Source: Actinomycetota bacterium
GTDB taxonomy: Bacteria > Actinomycetota > Acidimicrobiia > Acidimicrobiales > JAJPHE01
Direction: 5' to 3'
DNA: 64,000 nt
Assembly: GCA_027315345.1 (NCBI GenBank)
Contig: DAHUYE010000049.1
Span: forward strand, 23,249-87,248
A program made the translations under genes and the position numbers. Each line of letters opens with the position of its first letter. Positions within the stretch are counted from its first letter, which is position 1. Under the pieces are notes generated by a model. The model worked only from the letters and a program-made list of their open reading frames with translations, was not told the origin of the DNA and searched no databases. Positions 1 through 10,117 of the stretch are shown one piece after another.

Positions 1-129
1 GGCCTGGGCGCCGAAGGCGAAGTTGAACACCCCGGTGGCCTGGTAGGTGAGCACCAGCCCGACCGCGAAGAGGGCGTAGGTGCAGCCGAACGGGATGCCC
101 GGGATGACGAATCCCGCCAACTGCTCCAC
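1..129 (-). CDS. Branched-chain amino acid ABC transporter permease (LivH family), N-terminal fragment running off the left edge
   Basis: Reverse complement from a GTG at 129 reads MEQLAGFVIPGIPFGCTYALFAVGLVLTYQATGVFNFAFGAQA, a typical LivH N-terminus. Confidence 0.8.
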   Translation of the reverse strand, partial: MEQLAGFVIPGIPFGCTYALFAVGLVLTYQATGVFNFAFGAQA

Positions 130-173
130 GGCCGGCTAGTGGTAAGTCATTGGACGGGTGGCCCTCAGGGCGC

Positions 174-1532
174 TCACGCCCCGGGCGTGCCCGGTGGAGG
201 GGTGACCGTGGCCGGCTTGGCCACATCGGCGCCGAAGCACACGAAGGCCTGATCGTTGTGATCGAAGGCGGGTACGAACCTGTCGCCCTTCACAGCGATG
301 AAGGCGTTGCAGTAGGGCGGCGTTACATCGGCGACGTTGTGGAGCTGGGTCCAGTTGACCGGAGTGGTCAGGCCTCCGGCGGTGAAGTCGGTGATCTTGT
401 TGGTGACGGCCACCACGTTGGCCTGGGTCAGGTCCGCGCCGGCCAGCTTCACACCCTGGGCGAAGAGAGCCGCTGACTCCCAGCCCTGAATGGCCACCTC
501 GTCATACACCCACTGCGGCTCGTACTTCTTCATGGCGGCCAGGTAGGCCGCCAGGCCGGGGTACCTGGACGGCGCCGTGGTCCCATAGGAGAAGGGGACG
601 TGGGCGATGCTGAACCAGACGTTCTGCATCAGGCTCTGGTACTGGTTCAGCGTAGGCTGGTCGTCTCCGTTGAGCCACAGCTGCTTGACCCCCGTGTAGC
701 CGTACTGCTGGATGGCCCGGGCCATGGAGATGTTGTCCGTGACGTCCATGCACGTGATGATGGCGTTCACCCCTGCTCGCTGCATGCGCTGGACGTCGGG
801 GTCCAAGTTGCCCCCGTAGGCCACGTTGTAGTCGGTGTATCCGACCTTGATCCCGGCCTGGGCCAGGCCCTTCCCGAAGGCTTCACAAGAAGCGTTGGAG
901 GAGGTCACCCCCAGGGCGACCAGGCCGACATTGGTGGCGTGGACCTGCTGGGCCCACCAGTTGACCGATGGCTCCCCGTCGGCATAAACCTGCACCGATC
1001 CTCCCGCCGCGAAGAGGTTCTGGCCCGGGGACCAGTTGCCCGTGACGTTGTACCCGTAGACCGGGGTACCCGTCTCCAGGAAGATGTTCGGGGAGAAGAA
1101 AGCGGTGGCCACCCCCACCACCGCGAAGACGTGGTCCTGGTTGATCAGGGTGTTGGCCAGCTGGTTGAACTGGCTCGGGTTTCCGCCGTCATCAAGACTG
1201 TGGGCCAGGACCAGCTTGCGGCCGTTGACCCCGCCCTGGGCGTCCAAGTAGTCGAAGTAGGCCTGGACCCCGGGGACGAGGCTCTCGAAGTTGGACGCGA
1301 TGGGACCCGTGAGGGTGGAGATGGCGCCGACGTCGATGGCGGTAGGGGTCACCCCCGGAGCAGTCGATGAGCCGGCGCTGGCCGCCGTCGAGCCGGCCCC
1401 GCCCGCCGAGGAGGAGGTCGAACTGGCGGTGGGGCTGGAGCTACCGCCACACGCCGCCAGGGTGGCGCCGGCCAGCACCACGATGGCGAGCCGAGCGCGC
1501 CGGATGGTGTGAAGCCGTTCCCGTGTCCGCAT
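174..1532 (-). CDS. Branched-chain amino acid/amide ABC transporter substrate-binding protein
   Basis: Lipoprotein signal (LAGATLAACGGSSS) then periplasmic-binding-protein type 1 fold pattern (AIDVGAISTLTGPIA..., YFDYLDAQGGVNGRKLVLA). Confidence 0.88.
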   Translation of the reverse strand: MRTRERLHTIRRARLAIVVLAGATLAACGGSSSPTASSTSSSAGGAGSTAASAGSSTAPGVTPTAIDVGAISTLTGPIASNFESLVPGVQAYFDYLDAQGGVNGRKLVLAHSLDDGGNPSQFNQLANTLINQDHVFAVVGVATAFFSPNIFLETGTPVYGYNVTGNWSPGQNLFAAGGSVQVYADGEPSVNWWAQQVHATNVGLVALGVTSSNASCEAFGKGLAQAGIKVGYTDYNVAYGGNLDPDVQRMQRAGVNAIITCMDVTDNISMARAIQQYGYTGVKQLWLNGDDQPTLNQYQSLMQNVWFSIAHVPFSYGTTAPSRYPGLAAYLAAMKKYEPQWVYDEVAIQGWESAALFAQGVKLAGADLTQANVVAVTNKITDFTAGGLTTPVNWTQLHNVADVTPPYCNAFIAVKGDRFVPAFDHNDQAFVCFGADVAKPATVTPPPGTPGA

Positions 1533-1624
1533 CGCCGAGGTTCTCTCCTGTCGCCGGCACCAGGGTAGAGGTCCACGCCCCCCTGGTAAATGGACGCCGG
1601 CCGGCTTGAGACGGTTTCGCCGAT

Positions 1625-2446
1625 CTATCCCACTCCGGCTATTTCCTCGGCCGCCTGATCCCCCACGCCCAGATAGGCGGCCCGGACCAGGGGGTCGCGC
1701 TGGATCTCGGCCGGCGTTCCGGCGGCCAGGATGCGCCCGAAGTCCAGGACGTATAGGCGGGAGCAGACCGACATGACCAACTCGATGTCGTGCTCGACCA
1801 ACAGCACGCCCAGGCCATCGGCGGCCAGACGGGTGAGGAGGCGGCCGAATTCTTCGGATTCGGACTCGTCCAGACCCGAGGACGGCTCGTCCAGCAACAG
1901 GAGCTTTGGAGCGGTGGCCAGGGCCCGGCCCAGTTCCACCAGCCGAGCCAAACCGGTGGGCATGGCGTCGACCTGCTCCTCGGCTCTCGCCTTGAGGCCG
2001 ACCAGGTCCAGGATGCGGTCGGCCTCGGCCGACGGGTCGGGGCCGGTCCGGGCCCAGCGGCGGTGAACCTCCGCCGCCACCAGGATGTTGTCCCGGGCGG
2101 TCATGGAGCCGAACACCTCCAGCCTCTGGAAGGTTCGGGCTATCCCCAACCGCGCCCGCTGATAGGCCTTGCGCCCGCTGATGTCACCACCGGCCAGGAG
2201 AATCCGGCCCGCCTGGGCCTCCTGCAGACCGCAGACGACGTTGAAGAAGGTGGTCTTTCCCGCCCCGTTGGGTCCGATCAGGCCCGTCACCGTGCCGGCC
2301 GGCACCGTCATGTCAACGCCCTGGAGGGCCTGCACGCCCCCGAAGCGAACGTCGACACCCGACACCTCGAGAAGCGGCGCCGGACCGGACCGGACCGGTT
2401 CCGGACTGGGGACGGTCACGCCGCCTCGGAGTCCAACGGCCGGCAC
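1625..2446 (-). CDS. livG: ABC transporter ATP-binding protein, LivG type (true start may be ~2419)
   Basis: Walker A GPNGAGKTTFFNVVCG, LLLDEPSSGLD, H-loop VEHDIELVMSVCSRLYVLDFGRILAAGTP. Confidence 0.88.
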   Translation of the reverse strand: MPAVGLRGGVTVPSPEPVRSGPAPLLEVSGVDVRFGGVQALQGVDMTVPAGTVTGLIGPNGAGKTTFFNVVCGLQEAQAGRILLAGGDISGRKAYQRARLGIARTFQRLEVFGSMTARDNILVAAEVHRRWARTGPDPSAEADRILDLVGLKARAEEQVDAMPTGLARLVELGRALATAPKLLLLDEPSSGLDESESEEFGRLLTRLAADGLGVLLVEHDIELVMSVCSRLYVLDFGRILAAGTPAEIQRDPLVRAAYLGVGDQAAEEIAGVG

Positions 2447-3030
2447 AGCCCGCAGGGCCGAAGGCCGTCCTCGGCGTTGACCCGGCGCAGATTGGCACGC
2501 CCGGCCACGGCGGCGCAGTCGGGCCGGTGCATCATCGTGCCGGTCGGGGTGGCTACCAGATTGACGGCCGATGGCCCCGCCCCAGTCGCGCTCACCGTCT
2601 GGAGAGCGCCGACCAGTCCGGCCAGAGTCTGGTTCAGGTGGTCGAGGTGGTCCCGGATCCGAGCCAGGTCGTTGCGGTCCTCGGCGGAGCGTTCCCGGTT
2701 CTCCCGGACCAGCAAGGCCATCCAGTGGCCGAAGTAGAGGAACCCGCCCAGGAAGATGAGCCCGAGTCCGAGCAGGCCGCCCGACACCAGGTACGGGATC
2801 TGGCCGGCCACCAGGACGGTGCGGGAGGTGCCCTCCCAGCCGACCAGGACGCAGAGGACACCGGCCACCGCCAGCGCCCCCCCGGCGGCGAAGAGGCTCC
2901 GCTCGGTGAAGACCAGGCGGAAACGTCCGGCCGCTCGCCCCAGGATGGTCACCATCCGCTCTTCTGGGCCCGGCGCGCCGATTGAGGCGGCGCTCGGCCG
3001 CGAGCCGACCGAAGTCGTGGTCATGGGCAT
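2416..3030 (-). CDS. Membrane protein with C-terminal HxxxC...CxxC Zn-binding-like motif
   Basis: Two TM segments; C-terminal TMMHRPDCAAVAGRANLRRVNAEDGLRPCGLCRPL resembles Ada-type metal-binding modules. Confidence 0.65.
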   Translation of the reverse strand: MPMTTTSVGSRPSAASIGAPGPEERMVTILGRAAGRFRLVFTERSLFAAGGALAVAGVLCVLVGWEGTSRTVLVAGQIPYLVSGGLLGLGLIFLGGFLYFGHWMALLVRENRERSAEDRNDLARIRDHLDHLNQTLAGLVGALQTVSATGAGPSAVNLVATPTGTMMHRPDCAAVAGRANLRRVNAEDGLRPCGLCRPLDSEAA

Positions 3031-3043
3031 ACCTCCAGGAAGA

Positions 3044-4387
3044 TCACGGCCGGCGCTGTCGGGGACAGTCGGCGACGGCGGAGCCGAACAGACCAGGGAC
3101 CAGGGGCAGCAGCAGGGCTCCCAGGACGCCTCCGAGCAGGATCATCAGCCACCATCCCGCTCCCAGCCCACCGGGCAGGCCGCCCTGGGCGGCCAGCACC
3201 CCGAGAGGACGCACGGTGGCCCCGGAGGGAGCCCGGCCGATGGCGGCGCTGACGGCGGCCCCGGGCGAGAGGGTGGCGGGCAGCGAGAGGGTGGTCGTGC
3301 CGGCGGGAGCAGCCGTGCCGGCCGAGAAGGGGCCCGGTCCGGTGGCGTCGGGCAGGGACGGGACGCCGGAAGGTACGGCGCTGCCGGCGCCGGCCGACCC
3401 CGGTGTCACCGCCATGGCCACCGCCGCTCCCCCCAGGCTGTAGGTGAAGCTGTTGGCGCTCGGGTCGTGCGGCACGCCCCAATAGAACAGGACCGATCCG
3501 GCGTAGTAGTAGGAGACCTCGCCCTCGGTGATCCGGTGGGGGTCGGTGAAGTAGATCTCCATACCGGTCCCGCTCAGGGCGGAGTCGACCGCCTGCTGCT
3601 CGGCCGGGGGGGCCGGGTGACCCGGAGTGCCGAGATGCACCCCCGACCCGTCGACATAGGCGGCTTGGCCGGCTATCTGCAGGTTCTGGAAGGTCGTCCG
3701 ACCCGACTCCACCGGGGCGGCCGCTCCCGTGGAGACAGCCGTGGCCGAGGAGCTGACCGAACCGATGGAGACCACGCCGGAGGCCAGATCGACGTTGTCG
3801 ACGTGGCTGTTGGCGGAGGCGGTAAGCGTGCCGGCGGCCGGGTCGAAGCTCAACGAGCTGTAGGTGGTGGAGTCGCCCACCGTGCCTCCGGCGCCGAAAC
3901 CGCCCCCGGCCAGGGACCCTTCGGCCGTGGCCGACTCGGCCCCGGAGGCCCCGGCGGCCACCTCGGCCCGCATCAGCGTTCCCGTCGGCGCACTCACCGT
4001 CTGCTGGGTCTGGTTGGTGCCACTGATGGCCTGGGCCCGCACCGGGTCGTTCAGTGCCCCGGCCGCGCTCGGGCCGCCCAGCACGCCGACCAGCGAGCCG
4101 GCGTTGCCAACGGCCGACCCGGGCCAGACCGTGGCGGCCAGAGCCGAGGCCGCGTCGGTGCTCATGGTGGTCACGCCGTAGCCGTATTCACCCTCGCCTT
4201 CGGGGTGGAAGGAGGAACTCGGCTCGTCCTCGGTCATCTGGGTGATGGGGGCCTGGGCGGCGGTGGTGAAGGCGAGGAAGGGGCGCGGGGCCGAGGCGGC
4301 ATCAGCCGAGGCGGCAGAACCGAAGACGCCCACCAGGACCACAGGCGCCGTCAGGGCCGCCGCCCATAGGCCGGGCCGGCGTATCAC
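3044..4387 (-). CDS. Secreted/surface protein of unknown function with C-terminal TM anchor
   Basis: 447-aa ORF with signal peptide (LTAPVVLVGVFGSAASADAASA) and C-terminal hydrophobic helix; coding-like composition. Confidence 0.6.
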   Translation of the reverse strand: MIRRPGLWAAALTAPVVLVGVFGSAASADAASAPRPFLAFTTAAQAPITQMTEDEPSSSFHPEGEGEYGYGVTTMSTDAASALAATVWPGSAVGNAGSLVGVLGGPSAAGALNDPVRAQAISGTNQTQQTVSAPTGTLMRAEVAAGASGAESATAEGSLAGGGFGAGGTVGDSTTYSSLSFDPAAGTLTASANSHVDNVDLASGVVSIGSVSSSATAVSTGAAAPVESGRTTFQNLQIAGQAAYVDGSGVHLGTPGHPAPPAEQQAVDSALSGTGMEIYFTDPHRITEGEVSYYYAGSVLFYWGVPHDPSANSFTYSLGGAAVAMAVTPGSAGAGSAVPSGVPSLPDATGPGPFSAGTAAPAGTTTLSLPATLSPGAAVSAAIGRAPSGATVRPLGVLAAQGGLPGGLGAGWWLMILLGGVLGALLLPLVPGLFGSAVADCPRQRRP

Positions 4388-5190
4388 GCCGACAACCTTC
4401 CGAGGTAGGCCTCGGACAGTGAGCCGGCCACGTCGGCGGGCTCACCCACGGTCTCGATCCGGCCCTGGCGCATGATGGCGGCGTAGTCGGCCACTCCGAG
4501 AGCGGCGGCGGCAAACTGCTCCACCAGCAGGATGGCGATGCCCGACGCCGCCAGCTGGCCCACCTTCTCGTACAGCTCTCCCACGATGATGGGCGCCAGC
4601 CCCATGGAGATCTCGTCGAGCAGGAGGATGACCGGCTCGCTGGTGAAGGCCCGGCACATCGACAGCATCTGGCGCTCCCCGCCCGAGAGCGTCCCGGCCA
4701 GCTGGGAGCGCCGCTCGGCCAGCTTGGGGAAGTGCTCGAAGGCGACCGCCTCCAGGTGACCCAGGCTGTAACTGGTGGCGTGGCTGAACACCCGCAGGTT
4801 CTCCCGGACGGTCAGGTTGGGGAAGACCCCCCTGCCTTCGGGGATACTGCAGACCCCGGCCCGGGCGAAGACCTCGGGGGCGACCCCGTTGACGTGGATG
4901 CCCGACACGTGCACGCAGCCCTGGGTGGGCTCCAGAAGGCCGGCGGCCACGTTCAGCAGCGTGGTCTTACCGGCGCCGTTGGGGCCCATCAACGCCACCA
5001 CCGCCCCCCGGGGGACGACCAGGGTCACATCGTGTAGGACCTCGACCCGGCCGTAGCCGACGCGTAGATCCATCAGCTCCAGGGCCGGGATGGCGGCCCG
5101 CCGCTCGGCGGGAGTGGTCAGGCCCTCAGTGGCTGCCGGCAAGTCGCACCGCCTCCCCGCTCGGCGCTCCGGACCGGCTCCCGGCCCCAT
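4384..5190 (-). CDS. livF: ABC transporter ATP-binding protein, LivF type (true start probably ~5145)
   Basis: GPNGAGKTTLLNVAAG, LSGGERQMLSMCRAF, LLLDEISMGLAP, LLVEQFAAAALGVADYAAIMRQGRI. Confidence 0.88.
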   Translation of the reverse strand: MGPGAGPERRAGRRCDLPAATEGLTTPAERRAAIPALELMDLRVGYGRVEVLHDVTLVVPRGAVVALMGPNGAGKTTLLNVAAGLLEPTQGCVHVSGIHVNGVAPEVFARAGVCSIPEGRGVFPNLTVRENLRVFSHATSYSLGHLEAVAFEHFPKLAERRSQLAGTLSGGERQMLSMCRAFTSEPVILLLDEISMGLAPIIVGELYEKVGQLAASGIAILLVEQFAAAALGVADYAAIMRQGRIETVGEPADVAGSLSEAYLGRLSA

Positions 5191-7051
5191 CGACGGATGA
5201 GGCGGCCGGCGCCGTTATCGGGACCCCCGCCGAGCCGGCCCGGAGCCGCAGGCGGTCGGCCACCAGCGACAGCTGGCCGGCAAAGCCACCCGGATTCCGG
5301 CCCAGGAAGATGGCTCCGGCTCCGACCGCCAGGAGCTGGAAGTTGCTGATCGGTATGTGTCTCTGGATGACCGGGGAGAAGGCGTAGAAGATGGCGGCCG
5401 CAAAGGCCCCTCCCACCGTGTCGATACCTCCCAGAGTCACCAGCAGGAGCAGGATGAGGCTGGTCAGCATCTGGAAGTCGTCCGGGCCCACCTGGCCCTG
5501 CCATCCCCCGTAGAGGGCCCCGCCCAGGCCGGCTATGCCGGCGGCCACCACGAAGACGGTGACCTTGACGGCGGTGATGTTCATCCCGATGGAGGCGCAG
5601 GCGGCCTCGCTGTCGTTGAGGGCGGCCAGACGCCGGCCGAAAGAGCCGCGGCGCAGGGCCAGGACTCCGACCCCCAGGACGGCGAAGAGAACCGACGCCT
5701 CCACCAGGAATCCCTTCTGGGACTGGGCCGCCACGCGGCCCACGGCCAGGATCCCCCCGAAGCCGAGGAAGTGGTTGAAGAACAGGTAGTCCATGGAATA
5801 GGCGAAGGCCAGCGTGGCCAGGGCCAGGTAGATCCCCCGCAACCGCAGCACGACCAGGGCCAGCAGACCTCCCACGGCGGCGGGCAGCACCACCGCTGCC
5901 ACCAGTCCCAGGAGCGAGTTCCCCCCGGCGATCTTGCCCATACAGAACGCCCCCAGCCCGGCCAGGGTCATCTGACATAGCGACACCTGGCCGCCGTAGC
6001 CGGTGAGCAGAACCAGCGACAGCATCACCACCCCGAGGACGATGCCCTGCCCGTAGGTGAGCAGGTTCCCGGGGGAGAGAACCTCACTCATCACCACGGA
6101 CAGGGCTATGAAGCCACCGGCCAGGAACAAGGAGGGCTTGAGGTCGAGCACCCGCCGGGAGCGCTGGCCCGTCAGCCGGGCCTGAGTCAGTCGTTCCTGG
6201 CGGCGGACCAGCAGGGCGATGAACAGCAGACCCATCGGGATGGCCGGCCCGATGTCGGACAGCAGGTTGGTCGGGAGATAGCCCGTGGCAAAGGACTGGA
6301 CCAGACCGAGCAGTAGCGCGCCGGCCACGGTGAGGGGAAGGCTGCGCAGGCGGCCGACCACCGCCGCCGCGTATCCCGTCACCACCAGCAGGGTCAGATT
6401 GAACTGGTCGAGGTATTGCAGGGGTGCGATCAGGATCCCGGCCAGGGCTGCCAATGAAGCACCCAGGGCCCAACTGAGCTGGGCGGTACGCACCGGACTG
6501 GCCCCGGCCCGGGCCGTCAGGTCGCGGTCGTCCACCACGGCCCGCATGGTGATGCCGACCCGGGTGTGGGTGAACAGGAACCGCAGACCGACGGCCACCG
6601 CCACCGACACCACCAGCACCATGAGCTCATAGAAGGTCACGACCACGCTGAAGACCCGGAACTGGCCGGGGAAGATGGAGGGCAGCTGACGGGTCGTGAC
6701 CGGAGGCCAGATGGCGTCGGCCAGTCCCAGCAGCAGAAGGAGCAGGCCCAGAGTGACCACCAGGGTGATGCCGAGCGAGGCGCCGTACAGGGGCCGGACG
6801 ATCAGTCGCTCGATCAGCGCCCCGGAGAGGGGGGCGAGAACCAGGACTACCAGGGCCAGGGCCAAGGGCACCGGCAGATGCCATCCCACCGCCAGCTGCC
6901 AGTAGGTGAAGGCCATGAACATGCCGATGGCCCCGTGGGCGAAGTTGAAGATCCCCGAGGTGGTGTAGGTGACCACCAGGCCGGAGGCGGTGAGGGCGTA
7001 GAGGCAGCCCAGCACCAGCCCGACCACGGCGTAGGAAAGGATGAGGTTCAC
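5126..7051 (-). CDS. Fused branched-chain amino acid ABC permease (LivH-LivM in one polypeptide)
   Basis: 641 aa; N-half LivH (MNLILSYAVVGLVLGCLYALTASGLVVTYTTSGIFNFAHGAIGM), C-half LivM (LVLLTGYGGQVSLCQMTLAGLGAF...ALNDSEAACASIGMN). Confidence 0.88.
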   Translation of the reverse strand: MNLILSYAVVGLVLGCLYALTASGLVVTYTTSGIFNFAHGAIGMFMAFTYWQLAVGWHLPVPLALALVVLVLAPLSGALIERLIVRPLYGASLGITLVVTLGLLLLLLGLADAIWPPVTTRQLPSIFPGQFRVFSVVVTFYELMVLVVSVAVAVGLRFLFTHTRVGITMRAVVDDRDLTARAGASPVRTAQLSWALGASLAALAGILIAPLQYLDQFNLTLLVVTGYAAAVVGRLRSLPLTVAGALLLGLVQSFATGYLPTNLLSDIGPAIPMGLLFIALLVRRQERLTQARLTGQRSRRVLDLKPSLFLAGGFIALSVVMSEVLSPGNLLTYGQGIVLGVVMLSLVLLTGYGGQVSLCQMTLAGLGAFCMGKIAGGNSLLGLVAAVVLPAAVGGLLALVVLRLRGIYLALATLAFAYSMDYLFFNHFLGFGGILAVGRVAAQSQKGFLVEASVLFAVLGVGVLALRRGSFGRRLAALNDSEAACASIGMNITAVKVTVFVVAAGIAGLGGALYGGWQGQVGPDDFQMLTSLILLLLVTLGGIDTVGGAFAAAIFYAFSPVIQRHIPISNFQLLAVGAGAIFLGRNPGGFAGQLSLVADRLRLRAGSAGVPITAPAASSVDGAGSRSGAPSGEAVRLAGSH

Positions 7052-7061
7052 CGTTGCGCCC

Positions 7062-8591
7062 TCATCCGGCCTTGTAATACGGATAGTTGCACAGGAACCC
7101 GGAAGGCGGATCGCCCACCTTCACGTAGCTCCCGTTCCGGATCTGGAGCATGAGGTAGCAGTTGGACGGCTTCTTGGCGCCGATGTCGGCCGGGGCCATC
7201 ATTCCGTTATCGGTGAACTGGTTGGTGGCGGCCAGAGCGGCGTCCACCGCCTTCTGGGTGAGGTGGGGACCGGCCTGGGTCAGGGCGTGCACGAACAGGG
7301 CGGCGTCGGCCCAGGAGTAGGCCGAGAACTGGTCCGGGCTGAATCCCGGGGCGGCCTTGGCCAGCCACTTGAGGTAGAGCGGGACCTCCGGGACGCTGGG
7401 GTCCCCCAGGAACAGGGCGGAGCCGACGTTCAGGTACTGGCCCTCGACGTTGGCCGCCCCACCCGACTCGGAGACGTAGCCGCCGAAGTAACAGACGGCG
7501 CAGGCCCAAAGCTCGGGATGGAACCCCTGTTGGGCGGCCTCGGAAGCGAAGATGGCCGCGTCGGGGGCGTTGAGGGCGATGAGGTAGACCATCTTGACGC
7601 CCTCGGACCGCATACGGACCACGTCGGCGGTGAAGTTCGACTGGGCCGGGTTGAAGTCGTCCTCGTAGATGACCTTGTAGCCGAGCGAGTCCATGGCCGC
7701 TTCGCTGTAATGCCACGCCTGCACCGCCGAGGCCTGGTTCCCCACCAGGGTGCCGACGGCGGTGATCGCCCCGGGGGCGACCGACTTGTAGTACTCGAAG
7801 GGCCCCAGGGTGGCCCCCTCCCCGAAGGGCGCCTCCGAGTACGAGGAGGGAAGGGCCGCCGCCTGGGGGGAGAGCTGCTCCTGTACCAGCGGGACGTCGG
7901 GATGGGCGGCCATGACCTGGGCGCCGCAGTTGTCGTCCAGCGACCAGCTGCCGACGAAGGCGAACACCGAGCTGACGAGGTTCTGGTAGTCCGCCTCGTT
8001 CTGGTTGCACTCCAGCTGATCATCGGAGCTGATCAGCTTGAGCTGGCGGCCGTAGACGCCGCCCAGGCTGTTCACGTAGTCGAAGTAGGCCTCGGTCCCA
8101 TAAGGGCCGCCCTGGAAGAGACCGGGCACCGGCCCCCCCAGGTCCGAGACGTTGCCCACCGTGATGGTGGTGGCCGTCACTCCCGTGGCGGTCGCCCCGC
8201 CGTTACCCCCGGCCGGAGCCGGGGTGGCCGCCGCCGTCAGAGAACCGCCCGACAAGGGGTTGGAGCCGGCCAGGGTGTTGGTACCGGAGGAGGAGGCGGA
8301 AGGGCCGGAGGCCGAGGCGGTCCCTCCGCTGCTGCCGACCAGGCCGCCGGTACCTCCCGGGCCCCCGAGGCCGGAACCCGCCGTCCCGTTGCCCGGCCCG
8401 CCCCCCCCGGCTAACGCCGCCGAGGACCCGCTGCCCTCGGCCTGGAGGGTGGCGGACCGGACCTGGCCCGAAGCGACGCGAAGTCCGCAGCCGGACACGG
8501 TCGCCAGGGCGACGGCCAGCCACCCCATGCGGATCGCCCCACCTCGCCCCGTACCCAGGACACCACCGGCCCCCCGCCTGGCAGTCGCCAC
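7062..8591 (-). CDS. Branched-chain amino acid ABC transporter substrate-binding protein
   Basis: Signal/lipobox-like VSGCGLRVASG; TTITVGNVSDLGGPVPGLFQGGPYGTEAYFDYVNSLGGVYGRQLKLISSDDQ. Confidence 0.83.
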   Translation of the reverse strand: MATARRGAGGVLGTGRGGAIRMGWLAVALATVSGCGLRVASGQVRSATLQAEGSGSSAALAGGGGPGNGTAGSGLGGPGGTGGLVGSSGGTASASGPSASSSGTNTLAGSNPLSGGSLTAAATPAPAGGNGGATATGVTATTITVGNVSDLGGPVPGLFQGGPYGTEAYFDYVNSLGGVYGRQLKLISSDDQLECNQNEADYQNLVSSVFAFVGSWSLDDNCGAQVMAAHPDVPLVQEQLSPQAAALPSSYSEAPFGEGATLGPFEYYKSVAPGAITAVGTLVGNQASAVQAWHYSEAAMDSLGYKVIYEDDFNPAQSNFTADVVRMRSEGVKMVYLIALNAPDAAIFASEAAQQGFHPELWACAVCYFGGYVSESGGAANVEGQYLNVGSALFLGDPSVPEVPLYLKWLAKAAPGFSPDQFSAYSWADAALFVHALTQAGPHLTQKAVDAALAATNQFTDNGMMAPADIGAKKPSNCYLMLQIRNGSYVKVGDPPSGFLCNYPYYKAG

Positions 8592-8736
8592 CTCTCCCCC
8601 GATCCGGACAGGTTCCCATCGGTCCCCCGCCCAACCTAAGGTTCGCCAAAACCTGGGTGGAGTCCTACTCCGACCTCACCGGCGGGGCCGGACGGCGTCC
8701 CACCCACCGGGACCCGGGGACCAAGGAGGATCTGAC

Positions 8737-10095
8737 ATGGCCATGACCGACCAAGCCGTTCATTCCAATACCGGGCTGGTCGATGAGCTCCAGGCCTGGC
8801 TGGAGCAGAACTGGGATCCGGACCTGACCGTGGGCGAGTGGTGGGAACGCCTGGGGATGGCCGGCTGGGCAGCGCCCATGCTGCCGGCCGACTGCTACGG
8901 ACGGGGGCTGTCCCGGGGAGACTCGCTGATCGTGGCCGCCACCATCGCCCGCTTCGGCGCCCTGGGGGCTCCGGCCGGGATGGCCATCGGACTGGCCTCG
9001 CCCACCATCACCACCCACGCCACCCGGGAGCAGATCGACCGGCTCATCCCCGATGCCGTCACGGGCAAGGTTGCCTACTGCCAGCTCTTCAGCGAACCCG
9101 GGGCCGGCTCGGACCTGGCCGGGCTCTCCACCCGGGCCGTGAAGGACGGAGAGTTGTGGCACGTGGACGGCCAGAAGGTGTGGACGTCAGGCGGGCAGTA
9201 CGCCGACATGGGGATGCTGCTGGCCCGCACCAACCCCGACGCCCCCAAGCACCAGGGCATCACCTGGTTCGCCATCGACATGCACCAGCCCGGCATAGAC
9301 GTGCGTCCCCTCAAGGAGATGACCGGCCATGCCATGTTCAACGAGGTCTTCCTCACCGCCGCCGAGGTGCCGGACGAGAACCGCATCGGGGACATACACA
9401 ACGGCTGGGCGGTGGCCAACACCACTCTCTTCCACGAGCGCTCGGGCATGGGGGCCCGCAGCGGAGGCGGAGCGGGCGGGCCCGGTGCCATGCCCGGGCG
9501 GATGGCCCGAGCCGGCACCGTGGTCGGAGATCTGGACAAGCGGGCGGGAGACTTCGCCCCACCGGCCCGCACCGTGACCGCGTCCAAGGAGCCGAGGGAG
9601 CGAACCGGGCGACGGGTGGTTTCGCCGGCTCAGGGTCACATCAGCTTGGCCCGCGAGTTGGGCAAGCTGGACGACGCCAACATCCGCCAGGGCATCGCCA
9701 AGGCCCACATTCTCGGGACCCTGGCCCAGTACAACACCGAACGTCACAAGGCGGTGCGTTCCCAGGGCGGGGACATCCCGGGCATCGCCAACTTCTCCAA
9801 GCTGCTGATGGCCGACATCATCCGTCACAACCGGGACCTGGGCATGCAGATCCTCGGAGCCCGGGGGATGATCCACTCCTATAACGACGAGGACCGCGAC
9901 GAGTTGGCTGAGCTGCCGGGAGGCGCGGCGGCGGTGGCCGTCACCGCCCAGGCCCTCGGCGCCCAGGCCCTGCCCATCTTCGGCGGGACCGACCAGATCC
10001 AACGCAACATCGTGAGCGAGCGGGCCCTCGGCCTACCCAAGGAGCCGGGCGATCTGGCCAAGGTGCCGTTCAACCAGCTGCCCAAGAACGGCTGA
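8737..10095 (+). CDS. Acyl-CoA dehydrogenase family protein
   Basis: ATG at 8737 preceded by AAGGAGG; CQLFSEPGAGSDLAGLSTRAVKDG, WHVDGQKVWTSGG, C-terminal FGGTDQIQRNIVSERALGLP. Confidence 0.92.
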   Translation: MAMTDQAVHSNTGLVDELQAWLEQNWDPDLTVGEWWERLGMAGWAAPMLPADCYGRGLSRGDSLIVAATIARFGALGAPAGMAIGLASPTITTHATREQIDRLIPDAVTGKVAYCQLFSEPGAGSDLAGLSTRAVKDGELWHVDGQKVWTSGGQYADMGMLLARTNPDAPKHQGITWFAIDMHQPGIDVRPLKEMTGHAMFNEVFLTAAEVPDENRIGDIHNGWAVANTTLFHERSGMGARSGGGAGGPGAMPGRMARAGTVVGDLDKRAGDFAPPARTVTASKEPRERTGRRVVSPAQGHISLARELGKLDDANIRQGIAKAHILGTLAQYNTERHKAVRSQGGDIPGIANFSKLLMADIIRHNRDLGMQILGARGMIHSYNDEDRDELAELPGGAAAVAVTAQALGAQALPIFGGTDQIQRNIVSERALGLPKEPGDLAKVPFNQLPKNG

Positions 10096-10117
10096 GGCCG
10101 GCCCGCGCTGAGAAGGC

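Noticed and set aside
150-476. Many long antisense/alternate-frame ORFs in the ORF track (e.g. 150-476 +, 600-1370 +, 7041-8414 +, 10232-11593 +, 25053-26210 +)
   Set aside because: In very high-GC DNA stop codons are rare, so shadow ORFs arise opposite real genes; these have Arg/Gly/Pro/His-rich sequences with no family signature.
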